Assembly (NCBI GenBank): GCA_944381375.1
Contig: CALWKX010000019.1
Span: 1-64,000 of the forward strand
Direction of reading: 5' to 3'
DNA: 64,000 bases
Source of the DNA: an uncultured Lachnospiraceae bacterium
GTDB taxonomy: Bacteria > Bacillota > Clostridia > Eubacteriales > Anaerofustaceae
The position numbers and the translations under genes are program-made. The notes under the pieces were generated by a model. That model did no database searches, was not told the DNA's origin, and saw nothing but the letters and a program-made list of their open reading frames with translations. Shown here piece after piece: positions 17,902 to 28,004 of this stretch. Positions within the stretch are counted from its first letter, which is position 1. Each line of letters opens with the position of its first letter.

Positions 17902-17930
17902 TTGACAGCGAGCTAAATTTATGGTATGTT
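17902..17930 (+). promoter_or_regulatory. promoter of lipoprotein gene
   Basis: TTGACA (17902-17907), 17-bp spacer, TATGTT (17925-17930), 33 nt upstream of the lipoprotein start codon. It may also drive glnA, which has only 25 nt of its own upstream. Confidence 0.6.
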
Positions 17931-17963
17931 GTAGTTTACAATAACAATCGAAGGAATAAAAAA

Positions 17964-18458
17964 ATGAAAAAACAAAGCATCGCAGTAATCTTATCTGTTC
18001 TGGTTGCAGTTTGTTCTTTAAGTGCATGCAAACAAGAAACGCTGCCTTTAAATTTCTTCGGCACGGATATCGAAACACTTCGCAATGATTTGTCCGATAA
18101 AATAGGTGAAAATATACCTGAATTTACTCTGTTTACAAAAACAGAAGCAAACGTATATGTTTATATCACCAGAGTGAATAATGTTTACATAACTATTTAT
18201 ATAGCGGAAAACTACAACGGCCTCGACGTATCGTTAGCATATCAGGATCTGAACGATGAAACTATTAAAACATTCGGAACTATATGCGGAGCGTCAATAT
18301 CGGTTTTAGATCCTTTTGCAGACGCGGAAGAACTAATAAACAGTTTGGGTATGAACACTTATGAAACAAATTCAACATATAATTACGAAACAGAAAACTT
18401 TAAATACGAATATTCGATAACCAGCTCAGCAATATATTTCAGCATGAATAAATCTTAA
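17964..18458 (+). CDS. putative lipoprotein
   Basis: 164-residue secreted protein with a lipoprotein signal peptide: basic MKKQS, a hydrophobic core, and the lipobox LSAC with Cys at about residue 21. The mature part has no recognised domain; it is acidic and tyrosine-rich. It lies 25 nt upstream of glnA in the same direction, with no hairpin in between. AAGGA precedes the start. No function can be assigned. Confidence 0.8.
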   Translation: MKKQSIAVILSVLVAVCSLSACKQETLPLNFFGTDIETLRNDLSDKIGENIPEFTLFTKTEANVYVYITRVNNVYITIYIAENYNGLDVSLAYQDLNDETIKTFGTICGASISVLDPFADAEELINSLGMNTYETNSTYNYETENFKYEYSITSSAIYFSMNKS

Positions 18459-18483
18459 TCAATTAAGAAGCTAAGGGAGAAAT

Positions 18484-19809
18484 ATGGAAGGTATCACTAC
18501 TAAAGAACAGGTATTACAAAAATCAAGAGAGCTTGATGTTCAAATTATCCACTTACAGTTTACAGATCTTATGGGTAATATGAAAAATGTGTCGATTACA
18601 ATCGAACAACTGGAAAAAGCGCTAAACAATGAAATAATGTTTGACGGTTCTTCTATTGACGGATTTGTACGAATCGAAGAATCAGATATGTATTTATATC
18701 CGGATGTGAACACATTTCAAATATTTCCATGGAGACCCAAACAGGGAGTGGAAGCACGTCTTATTTGCGACGTATACACTTCTGATGGAAAGCCTTTTTC
18801 CGGATGCCCGCGTAATATACTAAAAAAAGCTTTGCTTGAAGCCTCCGAATTAGGCTATACTCTCAATGTAGGAGCGGAATGTGAATTTTATTTATTCAAG
18901 CTGGACGAAAATGGCAACAGCACATTGAATACGAACGATGATGCGGGCTATTTTGATCTTGCGCCTATAGACACAGGAGAAAATGCAAGACGCGACATAA
19001 TAATGACTCTTAAGCAAATGGGCTTTGAAATAGAAGCATCTCATCACGAATGCGGAGCAGGGCAGCATGAAATAGATTTCAAATATGCCGATGCTTTGTC
19101 TACTGCAGACAATATCATGACATTCAAGCTTGTAGTCAAAATTATAGCAAAACAACATAATCTGCATGCAACATTCATGGCTAAACCTATATTCGGCATA
19201 GCTGGAAGCGGAATGCATCTTAATCAATCATTGTTCAAAAACGGTAAAAACGCTTTCGATGATCCTGAAGGAGTAGACGGATTAAGTGAAATAGCTTATC
19301 AATATATAGCCGGCATTTTAAGACATGCGAAAGGACTAGCGGCATTTACGAACCCGACTGTCAATTCCTATAAAAGGCTGGTACCAGAATTCGAAGCTCC
19401 CGTATATATCGCATGGAGCCACAGAAACAGAAGTCCGCTAATAAGAATACCTGCTAAAAGAGGAGCATCATCACGCATTGAACTAAGAAATCCCGACCCT
19501 TCTGCCAATCCTTATTTGGCGCTTACAGCATCATTAAGCGCAGGTCTTGACGGAATAAAAAATAAAATAACGCCTCCTGAAGCAGCAAGTTTTAACTTAT
19601 ATGCAGTGGACGCGAATGCTCTCGGCATTGAGAAGCTTCCTTCAACATTAAAAGAAGCAATTGAAGAACTTAAAAAAGATGATCTTTTAATGGGAGTAGT
19701 CGGCGAACACGCAAGAAAACAGTATATCAGCGGCAAGGAAAAAGAATGGGAAGAATACAGAACGCAGGTTAGTGAATGGGAAATTAAAAAATATCTAAAT
19801 AATATTTAA
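18484..19809 (+). CDS. glnA: type I glutamine synthetase
   Basis: 441-residue GSI that makes glutamine from glutamate and ammonia. Visible signatures are MFDGSSIDGFVRIEESDM, the metal and substrate loops (NVGAECEFYLF, HHECGAGQHEIDF), the ATP-binding region NPTVNSYKRLVPEFEAPVYI and the C-terminal NPDPSANPYLA. The length is that of the Gram-positive alpha form, which is usually feedback-regulated rather than adenylylated. AGGGAG precedes the start. No glnR or nitrogen riboswitch is visible. The gene ends 25 nt before the cloverleaf element. Confidence 0.98.
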   Translation: MEGITTKEQVLQKSRELDVQIIHLQFTDLMGNMKNVSITIEQLEKALNNEIMFDGSSIDGFVRIEESDMYLYPDVNTFQIFPWRPKQGVEARLICDVYTSDGKPFSGCPRNILKKALLEASELGYTLNVGAECEFYLFKLDENGNSTLNTNDDAGYFDLAPIDTGENARRDIIMTLKQMGFEIEASHHECGAGQHEIDFKYADALSTADNIMTFKLVVKIIAKQHNLHATFMAKPIFGIAGSGMHLNQSLFKNGKNAFDDPEGVDGLSEIAYQYIAGILRHAKGLAAFTNPTVNSYKRLVPEFEAPVYIAWSHRNRSPLIRIPAKRGASSRIELRNPDPSANPYLALTASLSAGLDGIKNKITPPEAASFNLYAVDANALGIEKLPSTLKEAIEELKKDDLLMGVVGEHARKQYISGKEKEWEEYRTQVSEWEIKKYLNNI

Positions 19810-19834
19810 TATATTCTCAACCTACTGTACGCAA

Positions 19835-19934
19835 CGGCGCGAGCGTGCCGGATGAATCCGGCAAAAGGCAGCCGGCGAAAAACCGCCGGCTGCCTTTTAA
19901 ACATTTTGCCAAAGCAAAATGTGCGCTCGCGCTG
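19835..19934. repeat. GC-rich cloverleaf element between convergent genes
   Basis: A 100-nt palindromic element. The outer stem GCGCGAGCG (19837-19845) pairs with CGCTCGCGC (19924-19932), extended at each side by G-T wobbles and a C-G pair. It encloses three hairpins packed with almost no spacer. Arm 1 is GCCGGA-TGAA-TCCGGC (19847-19862). Arm 2 has a 15-bp stem, AAAAGGCAGCCGGCG with its complement (19863-19898). Arm 3 is ACATTTTGC-CAAA-GCAAAATGT (19901-19922). Arm 2 with its A4/T4 flanks can terminate transcription from both sides. The composition is far more GC-rich than the flanks. Confidence 0.85.
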
Positions 19935-19943
19935 CAAACCAAA

Positions 19944-21590
19944 CTATAATTTTTCAAACACACTGCCGCCTATAAACTCACGGAGCAATGAATTTGTGTA
20001 TATTGCTGATTCATTCTCAATCGGAAGAAAGAATGAAAGAAAACCTAATAACCTTCTTGCCTCATAGTAATATTCGCTTTCATTACTTATGGCTTTTAAT
20101 GCCGGTTCGGCATATTTTTTTAATACAGCTAATTCGTAGGCCAATGAAGTATTAAAAACAAAATCCGCTTCATTTGAATAAGGGAAAATATTCATATGCT
20201 CACCCCTTCTTACCGACTGCCACATCGAAATTGTTGCTAAAGCATCATGCCCCCTCATAAATGAATCGCGTACAATCCTTCTGATAAGGCGCACATCAGA
20301 AGTCGGAATTCTGTTATATTGATCAACATTAAGATCCGTTAAATCATTGATATATATTTTACACTTATTTTCACGCGCTATATCTTTAGTCAGTATTTCA
20401 TTAAGTCCATGAATACCCTCCACTATCAACGGTGAACCTTCTTCAAGCTTTAATACTTTTCTTTCATCAGCGCGCCGTCCTTCTATAAAATCATATACAG
20501 GAACCTTAGTTTCTTTGCCTGCCATAAGGTCTTTGAGATTATTGTTAAACTCATCTAAATCAAGAGCATATATACTTTCAAAATCCTTATTCCCGAATTC
20601 ATCCAAAGGCGTTTTGTCTCTGTTTACAAAATAATCATCCGTACCAATCGTCAGAGGGAATAATCCTTTTGATATCAAATGAGCACGAAGTCTCTTTGAC
20701 GTTGTAGTTTTTCCCGCGCATGACGGTCCCGTTATCAGTATTAACTTTATATTTTTATCATTGCAAATGGCTTCAGCTATACTGTGTATCGTCTGCTCAT
20801 GACGAGCTTCACATACCGTAATCAAATTATCAATACTCGCCTGACCTTCCGTAATAATTCTGTTTAATGACGTTACATCAATTACATCAAGACGAGAACA
20901 CCATTCGCTGTAACTTTGGAATTCATTAAATAAATTCGGTTGTGGAATATACGTCTTTTTCTTGTCAAATGTATTATCGTCAATACTCATCACAACACAG
21001 CCCGGATATTGCTCAATTACATCAAAATATTCAGCCATGCCTGTATTGTCCAGCATTTTCGTATAAAAATAACCGAAATAACCATCTATCTCATATAAAT
21101 TAATAAATTTAGAATTTACAAATCTTTCCGTGCTTGTTTTGTTGGCTTTGTTGTAATTCAAAGCTCGATCAGCCTGCCGCGTGGTAAGCCTGTGTTTTTT
21201 TACAGGAATTTTAGCGTCTATTATGCTTTGCATTCTTTCCTTGATATTTTTTATATCATTCTTAGTAATAGGCAGACCGTTGTCAAACTCACAATATATC
21301 CCCCCGCCTAAAGAATACTTCACATCAACATCTTTACCAGGACAAACATCATGAAGAGCTTTTGAAAATATGAAAAGCGTTGTGTTTTCATATATCTTAT
21401 ATCCAACTTCATGCTTTATATCTATAAAACGAACTTCATCGCCCTCGCTCAAAGTATATTGAAGGCTTTTGACCACGTTATTAACAAAAGCCGCGCATAT
21501 CATATGCACGTTTTTTTCCAGCGAAAGCAATTCCTTAATAACGCACTTGTCTCTGACCTCAATATTTTTACCGTTAAGTTTTATTTGCAT
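19944..21590 (-). CDS. nucleoside (uridine-type) kinase with TGS/ThrRS-like N-terminus
   Basis: About 548 residues in three parts. A TGS-like domain (1-60) and a threonyl-tRNA-synthetase second-additional-like domain (about 60-230; contains TTRQADRALNYNK) precede a P-loop kinase domain (from about 280). Walker A is GPSCAGKTTTSKRLRAHL, with GTDDYFVNRDKTP and EGIHGLNE typical of uridine kinase or phosphoribulokinase folds. Members of this architecture are annotated as nucleoside kinases; the exact substrate is uncertain. ATG 21588-21590 is preferred over TTG 21599. It is the last gene of a reverse operon, ending 9 nt from the cloverleaf. Confidence 0.88.
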   Translation of the reverse strand: MQIKLNGKNIEVRDKCVIKELLSLEKNVHMICAAFVNNVVKSLQYTLSEGDEVRFIDIKHEVGYKIYENTTLFIFSKALHDVCPGKDVDVKYSLGGGIYCEFDNGLPITKNDIKNIKERMQSIIDAKIPVKKHRLTTRQADRALNYNKANKTSTERFVNSKFINLYEIDGYFGYFYTKMLDNTGMAEYFDVIEQYPGCVVMSIDDNTFDKKKTYIPQPNLFNEFQSYSEWCSRLDVIDVTSLNRIITEGQASIDNLITVCEARHEQTIHSIAEAICNDKNIKLILITGPSCAGKTTTSKRLRAHLISKGLFPLTIGTDDYFVNRDKTPLDEFGNKDFESIYALDLDEFNNNLKDLMAGKETKVPVYDFIEGRRADERKVLKLEEGSPLIVEGIHGLNEILTKDIARENKCKIYINDLTDLNVDQYNRIPTSDVRLIRRIVRDSFMRGHDALATISMWQSVRRGEHMNIFPYSNEADFVFNTSLAYELAVLKKYAEPALKAISNESEYYYEARRLLGFLSFFLPIENESAIYTNSLLREFIGGSVFEKL

Positions 21591-21602
21591 AAGTACCAAC
21601 CG

Positions 21603-22133
21603 TCATTTTTTATCAAGCAAAGTATCTACAGCTTCCAAATAATGCACAAGATATCTCCCATGCCTGAATATTTCATACTCAGGCTTAAAAGCCTCAAGAG
21701 GAATTGATTTGCGGCCACCGCTTTGAGCCTCACTCCAATAACGTTTTAATTCATCAAACTCCAAAAGATAATATTTATCTGAACTGGTGAAATTGACTAG
21801 TATAAACGCAAGTCCGCCCTGAGAAATAAACTTTTCCATAAAAGTCATCTGATGATGATGTATATTAGCTATCGGAAGATAATTTTTATTTGTTTCCTTC
21901 GCATCAAAACAAACTGGAATACCCTGAACAACTCCCATATAGTCTACAGTACTTCTTTCATCAAAATAAGCAAGAGTTATTACTCCCCTGGAATTGTCGA
22001 GCTCTACAGGCGTTATGCTTGTCGGAAGTTTCTGCATAACAGCCAAACCATCTTCAAAATATTGAATATTAGTTCTATTTATAAGTTCCTCAAGATTGCT
22101 TCCTCTTAATCCTCTTGTAGCAAAATAGCCCAT
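21603..22133 (-). CDS. recU: Holliday junction resolvase RecU
   Basis: 176-residue RecU, the Gram-positive resolvase of recombination intermediates. The catalytic acidic and Lys residues lie in DERSTVDYMGVVQGIPVCFD followed by AKET, and the N-terminal RGLRGSNLEELI and C-terminal GGRKSIPLEAF are conserved. In many Bacillota recU sits next to ponA; here it lies between fba and the nucleoside kinase. It starts 14 nt after fba ends. Confidence 0.95.
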   Translation of the reverse strand: MGYFATRGLRGSNLEELINRTNIQYFEDGLAVMQKLPTSITPVELDNSRGVITLAYFDERSTVDYMGVVQGIPVCFDAKETNKNYLPIANIHHHQMTFMEKFISQGGLAFILVNFTSSDKYYLLEFDELKRYWSEAQSGGRKSIPLEAFKPEYEIFRHGRYLVHYLEAVDTLLDKK

Positions 22134-22147
22134 GATAAATTAAAACC

Positions 22148-23086
<939 letters not shown>

Positions 23087-23890
23087 CTACTTCGAACTGA
23101 GATTATCTATTTCTTTTTCTATCTCTTTTTTTAAAAGCGTTAACTGCAATATATTATCCGTTTCTCTGGCTTGCTCGAAAAACTTGTAATATTTCTTTAC
23201 AGCATCCTTATCATATCGGCTCAAAAGGTTTAAAGAATCTATAATGGAATTAACCGTGAATGATTTTTGTCTGAACAGTGCTTGCGCGCCCTTTATTTCA
23301 TCACGGATTTTCCCCATTTCACTATCTATCGAATGAACTCTCAAAGCAGCATTTACAAGCCTGTTCTTTATATTTTCCGGCATGGCTTCCTTGTATTTGT
23401 AATTTAAAGAGTGTTCTATCGAAGCCCAAAAATCCATAGCCAGAGTTCTTATCTGAATTTCGCAAAGTACGTTTTGCGGACCTTTTATTGTATTAACCGA
23501 ATATTCTATTATCAGATGTATGCTCTTATAACCACTGGGTTTAGGCGTAGTTATATAATCTTTTACAGTTACAACGCTCATATCAGCACGCTGCTTTATT
23601 AACTTGACAACCTGATAAATGTCTTCTTCAAATTGAGTAATAATCCTAACGCCTGCAATATCTGTAATCCTTATATGTATCTGTTCCTGTTCTATACCAA
23701 GCTTTCTTGCCTTCTCCATAATGCTGCTTATGCTTTTCACTCTGCTATATACATGATGAATAGGCGAATATTCTCCGGATGAAAAAAACTGCTTGATAAT
23801 ACTGTTAAACTTAAGATCGAGCTCTTCAACCGCCTGAGTGTACGGTCTCATAAAATCCTTCCAATCAAATGTGTTGCCCGATTCACTCAT
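23087..23890 (-). CDS. relQ: small alarmone synthetase (RelQ-type GTP pyrophosphokinase)
   Basis: 267-residue single-domain (p)ppGpp synthetase without the hydrolase, TGS or ACT parts of Rel. Synthetase motifs are ITDIAGVRIITQFEEDI, PKPSGYKSIHLI and CEIQIRTLAMDFWASIEH. Such enzymes form tetramers and respond to cell-wall or other stress. AAGGGG precedes the start. It lies between a radical SAM protein and fba, which could link the stringent signal to carbon metabolism (inference). Confidence 0.93.
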   Translation of the reverse strand: MSESGNTFDWKDFMRPYTQAVEELDLKFNSIIKQFFSSGEYSPIHHVYSRVKSISSIMEKARKLGIEQEQIHIRITDIAGVRIITQFEEDIYQVVKLIKQRADMSVVTVKDYITTPKPSGYKSIHLIIEYSVNTIKGPQNVLCEIQIRTLAMDFWASIEHSLNYKYKEAMPENIKNRLVNAALRVHSIDSEMGKIRDEIKGAQALFRQKSFTVNSIIDSLNLLSRYDKDAVKKYYKFFEQARETDNILQLTLLKKEIEKEIDNLSSK

Positions 23891-23901
23891 TAATATACCC
23901 C

Positions 23902-24861
23902 TTATTTGAATCTTTCCATCGCGCTGTCATATTTATAATCGCAGCAACGTCCCTGATAAGTTCTGCGTTTTTGCATCTCATTTTCAACCATCTCAGTTAA
24001 TACCCAATGGCTTTTAGACCAGTTACAAAAAACGCTGAGCTCTTCCGGAACACGCGCGTTTAATCTTTGCACAGATATAAGCGGCGAAAGCCTTTCAAGA
24101 AAACCTATAGTACGTTCTATATAATCTCCGATACCAAGAAGCTTTATCTTGCCTTCTTCATACATTTTGCTCAACAAAGTGTTCTTTTCGATATATAAAG
24201 TATGCAGCTTAACGCTGTCGGTATCAAGAGCGCTGATTATATCAGCCGCAAGCATAACATCTTCATACATATCCCATGGCAGCGTTGTAATAATGTGTGT
24301 GCAAACACTGAATCCATATTTTTTTATTACTTGAACGGCTGATATATAATGAGCAAGAGTATGAGATCTATTCAATATTTTAAGAGTATTATTATTCACA
24401 CTTTGCAGCCCAAGTTCAATACATACATCAACGTTTTTCCTTATCGATGCTTCCTTAAGTATATCAAGATGTTTTTCAGTAAGGCAGTCGGGACGTGTCG
24501 AAATGCTCAGCACAACTATTCCATCTTGGGAATTTAAAGCTTCATTAACCCAATCAGCAAACTGTGACGCACTTACATACGTATTTGTGAAATTCTGAAA
24601 ATAAATTTCATACTTATCAGCATTATATTTTTTTGAAATATATTCTGCATTTCTTTTAATCTGCATGCTGATATCAACATCACTGCTATGAGTTTCATAA
24701 CCTGCGGAATCTGCTCCGCAGAAGATACACCCTAAATTACCTTTTGTACCGTCACGAACAGGACAGCTCAGCGGCAGCGCTACCGGCAGCTTGTATACTT
24801 TAAAATTGTATTTATCTTTAAGCGCTTGTGAATATTTATAATACAACATCTGCTCAGGCAA
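23902..24861 (-). CDS. TIGR01212/YtqA-type radical SAM protein
   Basis: 319 residues with the family's long cysteine motif, CPVRDGTKGNLGCIFCG, and YFQNFTNTYVSASQ. These proteins are distantly related to Elp3-type enzymes and are thought to act on tRNA or another RNA, without a proven substrate. The start is uncertain: TTG 24861 overlaps the end of the P-loop gene by 8 nt, and ATG 24849 is the alternative. Downstream relQ follows after 11 nt. Confidence 0.9.
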   Translation of the reverse strand: MPEQMLYYKYSQALKDKYNFKVYKLPVALPLSCPVRDGTKGNLGCIFCGADSAGYETHSSDVDISMQIKRNAEYISKKYNADKYEIYFQNFTNTYVSASQFADWVNEALNSQDGIVVLSISTRPDCLTEKHLDILKEASIRKNVDVCIELGLQSVNNNTLKILNRSHTLAHYISAVQVIKKYGFSVCTHIITTLPWDMYEDVMLAADIISALDTDSVKLHTLYIEKNTLLSKMYEEGKIKLLGIGDYIERTIGFLERLSPLISVQRLNARVPEELSVFCNWSKSHWVLTEMVENEMQKRRTYQGRCCDYKYDSAMERFK

Positions 24862-25273
24862 GGCTGTAATTAAAATTCTTTATATCTTCTGCTGAAAAGT
24901 CCGTATCGTTTATTGTAAAACAAAACTTGACGCCATGCTGCTGTGAAAGCAATGCAATGTCTTTAAAAAGCTTTTGAAGCGTCGCACAATCTTCAACTTT
25001 TGCAATTGATATTATGTTATCTATGTAAATTCTGTTTATATCATAATTGCCTGCTATCAGGCCGCAAATAAAACCGAAAAATTTATTTACACATCCTAAA
25101 TCGAATTCTTTTGCATTGATAAAACGTATGCGGTTATCCACACTGAGCCTGTGCTTGTCATACTTATCAATATAAACAATCAAACCATTGGTGTTTTCCA
25201 GCTCTTCGTTCGCAAGCGTGATAAGTTTTTGTGTTTTACCGCTTCCGTTGGGGCCGCAAATAAAATTCATCAT
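24854..25273 (-). CDS. small P-loop ATPase-like protein
   Basis: 139-residue protein beginning almost directly with Walker A, CGPNGSGKTQKLI, and containing a hydrophobic strand ending in an acidic residue (IYIDNIISI) that may be Walker B. The rest resembles the first half of RecA-fold ATPases, but no family is certain. Gene finders often call such proteins PilT-like without support. It is the first gene of the reverse operon; AGAGGTGAGG precedes two adjacent ATG codons. Confidence 0.8.
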   Translation of the reverse strand: MMNFICGPNGSGKTQKLITLANEELENTNGLIVYIDKYDKHRLSVDNRIRFINAKEFDLGCVNKFFGFICGLIAGNYDINRIYIDNIISIAKVEDCATLQKLFKDIALLSQQHGVKFCFTINDTDFSAEDIKNFNYSLA

Positions 25274-25435
25274 TGCCTCACCTCTAAATAAGTTGTTTTT
25301 ACGTTTTTATTATACTACAAATAGAAGCTTAAAACAGCTTAAAATGGAAATTATCATTAAATTATTTAAAACTGTGTTAAATGTATGATTCTATGGTAAA
25401 ATACTTATTGTATTCTTTAATGATTCGGAGTCATA

Positions 25436-26449
25436 ATGAGCAAATTCGCATTTTTAGCCAAATGTATTTCTTCACTTAACTACAAAAGACTTTTTCAAAG
25501 AGCAAAAGAAATAGCCGATAAAAATAACAAAAGCGCTACAGGTGTTTTGTTTGATATGATTTATTGCGGAATAAAATATCAGGCAGGATATGAAGACTAC
25601 GTATTGTTCGATTTTGTGAATCTTACAGCAAAACAGCGTGCAACATACATGACAAGAGGTTCAAACAATCAAATTGTAAAAAAATACAATGACCGAACAG
25701 ACCAAACTCTGCAAAATAAAATATTATTTCATCAGGCATTCAATGATTTTACAAAAAGAAGTTATATAAATGTGGAAACTGCTTCATACGATGAATTCGA
25801 AAAATGGGCAAAAGACAAAGACGACTTTATTATTAAACCAATAAGTGAAGGTTGCGGCAAAGGCGTAGAAAAAATAAAAGTCAAAAACTATGACAATCTT
25901 AATCAAATATATAATTATATACGCTCAACCAACTCAGTATTGGCGGAGGATACCGTTCAGCAAAATGAAAAAATGTCCGCTATTTATCCTGATGCAATCA
26001 ATACTATACGCATAGTCACTATATTTGACAAAGAGAAAGATAAAGTTTATTTTCCGTTTACTTCAATAAGAATAGGCAACGGAGGAGTAGTTGACAACAT
26101 CAACCATGGCGGCATGTCAAGTGTAGTAGACCCTGAAACAGGTATAATTATATACCCCGCAGCCGATAAAACCCATAAGGTTTATGATAAACATCCGATA
26201 ACAGGAACGAAAATAACAGGGTTTCAGATACCCTATTGGAACGAAATATTGGACTTTGCCGCCAAAGCCGCAAAAAGAATACCCAGTATCGGTTATGTAG
26301 GATGGGATATCGGTATAACAAAAGACGGGTTGTGCATGATAGAAGGCAATGATTATCCGGGGCATGACATATACCAAATGCCTGGAATGGTCAAAGAGAA
26401 AACTGGCATGAAGCCCGTATTTGAAAAAATAACGGGGCTGAAATTATAG
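25436..26449 (+). CDS. sugar-transfer-associated ATP-grasp protein
   Basis: 337-residue ATP-grasp enzyme of the type often found in polysaccharide loci (PF14397-like). The nucleotide-binding part contains FIIKPISEGCGKGVEKI, the metal site DINTIRIVT and the C-terminal GWDIGITKDGLCMIEGN. It should join a carboxylate to an amine or thiol using ATP, but no substrate is known. It stands alone, without glycosyltransferases nearby, divergent from the P-loop gene. Promoter TGGTAAAAT at about 25393-25401; a strong terminator follows. Confidence 0.88.
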   Translation: MSKFAFLAKCISSLNYKRLFQRAKEIADKNNKSATGVLFDMIYCGIKYQAGYEDYVLFDFVNLTAKQRATYMTRGSNNQIVKKYNDRTDQTLQNKILFHQAFNDFTKRSYINVETASYDEFEKWAKDKDDFIIKPISEGCGKGVEKIKVKNYDNLNQIYNYIRSTNSVLAEDTVQQNEKMSAIYPDAINTIRIVTIFDKEKDKVYFPFTSIRIGNGGVVDNINHGGMSSVVDPETGIIIYPAADKTHKVYDKHPITGTKITGFQIPYWNEILDFAAKAAKRIPSIGYVGWDIGITKDGLCMIEGNDYPGHDIYQMPGMVKEKTGMKPVFEKITGLKL

Positions 26450-26467
26450 CAAAACACATTTTCACAC

Positions 26468-26500
26468 AGCAAAATATAAAAATATATTTTGCTTTTTTTT
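26468..26500 (+). terminator. terminator of the ATP-grasp gene
   Basis: Perfect 11-bp stem AGCAAAATATA / TATATTTTGCT with an AAAA loop and an eight-T run. Confidence 0.9.
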
Positions 26501-26529
26501 ATATAAAATCTCCGGCTTAATAATATAAT

Positions 26530-27195
26530 TTAATTTTTATAAAGTACAAACCGGTTTTTTTTATAATCTAAAATTCCCTCTTTCTTCATGCAGCCAAGTT
26601 CTCTGCACATGGCGCTTCTGTCAACAGACAAATAATCAGCAAGCTGCTGACGGTTAAAAGGGATCTCAAAAAACTCTCTTTTGCTATTTTCCGCATATGA
26701 AGCTAAATAATATAACAGTTTTTGTCTGATATTACGCTGAGATATGCAGGAAAGCTTTTGGGTAAGTTTTTTATTTTTTTCCGCCAGAACCATTAGTAAA
26801 TTTTGTATAACCAAAGCATGAAACGGACAAGATGAAGTACACATTGATATAACGCGGCCGACGTCAAAAAACATAACAACACTGTCTTTGTATGATAAAA
26901 CATCATATGTGATTTTATTGTTATTCAAGCAGGCAAAAACCTCTGCGAACAAATCTGCAGGGCGTATCTCAGCAAGAATATTTAAATTCCCCCAATAGTC
27001 CTCCTTTTGCACATATATGCCCCCGCTGAGCAGTATGCCTATTGAAGATACGCTGTCTGATATTCTGTATACATACTCCCCGCTTTTAAATCTGCGGATT
27101 TTCACATCAAAACAATTCAAAACAGAAATAATATCTTTGTCATTTAATCCTTCAAATAATTTTACTTTATTCAATATCGGCATATAATTATCCAT
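26530..27195 (-). CDS. Crp/Fnr family regulator
   Basis: 221-residue regulator: a cyclic-nucleotide-binding-like beta roll (residues 10-125, with FKSGEYVYRISDSVSSIGIL) and a C-terminal winged helix (NRQQLADYLSVDRSAMCREL). Cysteines are scattered and do not form the Fnr cluster motif, so the signal is unclear. It is divergent from the ferredoxin-like gene, the usual arrangement for a local regulator and its target. AAAGGTG precedes the start. Confidence 0.92.
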   Translation of the reverse strand: MDNYMPILNKVKLFEGLNDKDIISVLNCFDVKIRRFKSGEYVYRISDSVSSIGILLSGGIYVQKEDYWGNLNILAEIRPADLFAEVFACLNNNKITYDVLSYKDSVVMFFDVGRVISMCTSSCPFHALVIQNLLMVLAEKNKKLTQKLSCISQRNIRQKLLYYLASYAENSKREFFEIPFNRQQLADYLSVDRSAMCRELGCMKKEGILDYKKNRFVLYKN

Positions 27196-27301
27196 TAACT
27201 TTTCACCTTTCGTTGCAAATACAACATATATTACACAGCAATTTTATTATACTTTAAGCGAAAAAACAAATGATATTAACAAATAATAAAGGAGTACGAA
27301 G

Positions 27302-28003
27302 ATGATAAGAAAGATTATTAATATAGACCGTGAAAAATGCAATGGCTGTGGTAAATGCGTTGACGCTTGCCACGAAGGAGCAATAGGAATTATCAATGGA
27401 AAAGCAGAATTACTAAGAGATGATTATTGTGACGGACTTGGCGATTGTCTTCCTGTATGCCCAACTGGCGCAATAACTTTTGTTCAGCGTGAAGCCGCCC
27501 AATACAATGAACAGGCTGTAAAAAGCAATATGCTTAAACAAACAACCCACGCACACAAATGTCCGGGCTCTAATATAAAAGTTTTCAATCAAGACAATCA
27601 AACTTTGAAAAGTACGACATCGCATATGAAAACAAGCGAACTTGGACAATGGCCTATACAGATAAAACTCGTGCCGGTAAATGCTCCTTTTTTCAAAGAA
27701 GCTTCACTGCTTATTGCGGCGGATTGCACAGCATATGCATACGGGAATTTCCATGACGAATTCATAAAAGGACGCATTACACTCATCGGATGCCCAAAAC
27801 TCGATACAGTTGACTATTCCGACAAGCTTACACAAATATTAAATGAAAATGATATTAAAAGCATCAGTATTGTCCGCATGCAGGTCCCTTGCTGTGAAGG
27901 CATCGTAAATGCCGTAAAAACAGCCATAAAAAACAGCGGCAAACTAATACCCTGGAACGTCACTGTTGTTTCAGCAGAAGGAGAAATAATAAGCCGCCTT
28001 TAA
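27302..28003 (+). CDS. 4Fe-4S ferredoxin-like protein
   Basis: 233 residues. The N-terminus holds two cluster motifs, CNGCGKCVDACHEGA and an altered second one, CDGLGDCLPVCPTGA, where the usual CxxC spacing is changed. The C-terminal half (about 120-233) has conserved cysteines (ADCTAYAY, IGCPKLD, VPCCEGI) and resembles iron-sulfur proteins found next to Crp/Fnr regulators in anaerobes. It probably serves a redox stress or electron-transfer role under control of that regulator (inference). AAAGGAG precedes the start. It ends 1 nt from the convergent ABC permease. Confidence 0.88.
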   Translation: MIRKIINIDREKCNGCGKCVDACHEGAIGIINGKAELLRDDYCDGLGDCLPVCPTGAITFVQREAAQYNEQAVKSNMLKQTTHAHKCPGSNIKVFNQDNQTLKSTTSHMKTSELGQWPIQIKLVPVNAPFFKEASLLIAADCTAYAYGNFHDEFIKGRITLIGCPKLDTVDYSDKLTQILNENDIKSISIVRMQVPCCEGIVNAVKTAIKNSGKLIPWNVTVVSAEGEIISRL

Positions 28004-28004
28004 A

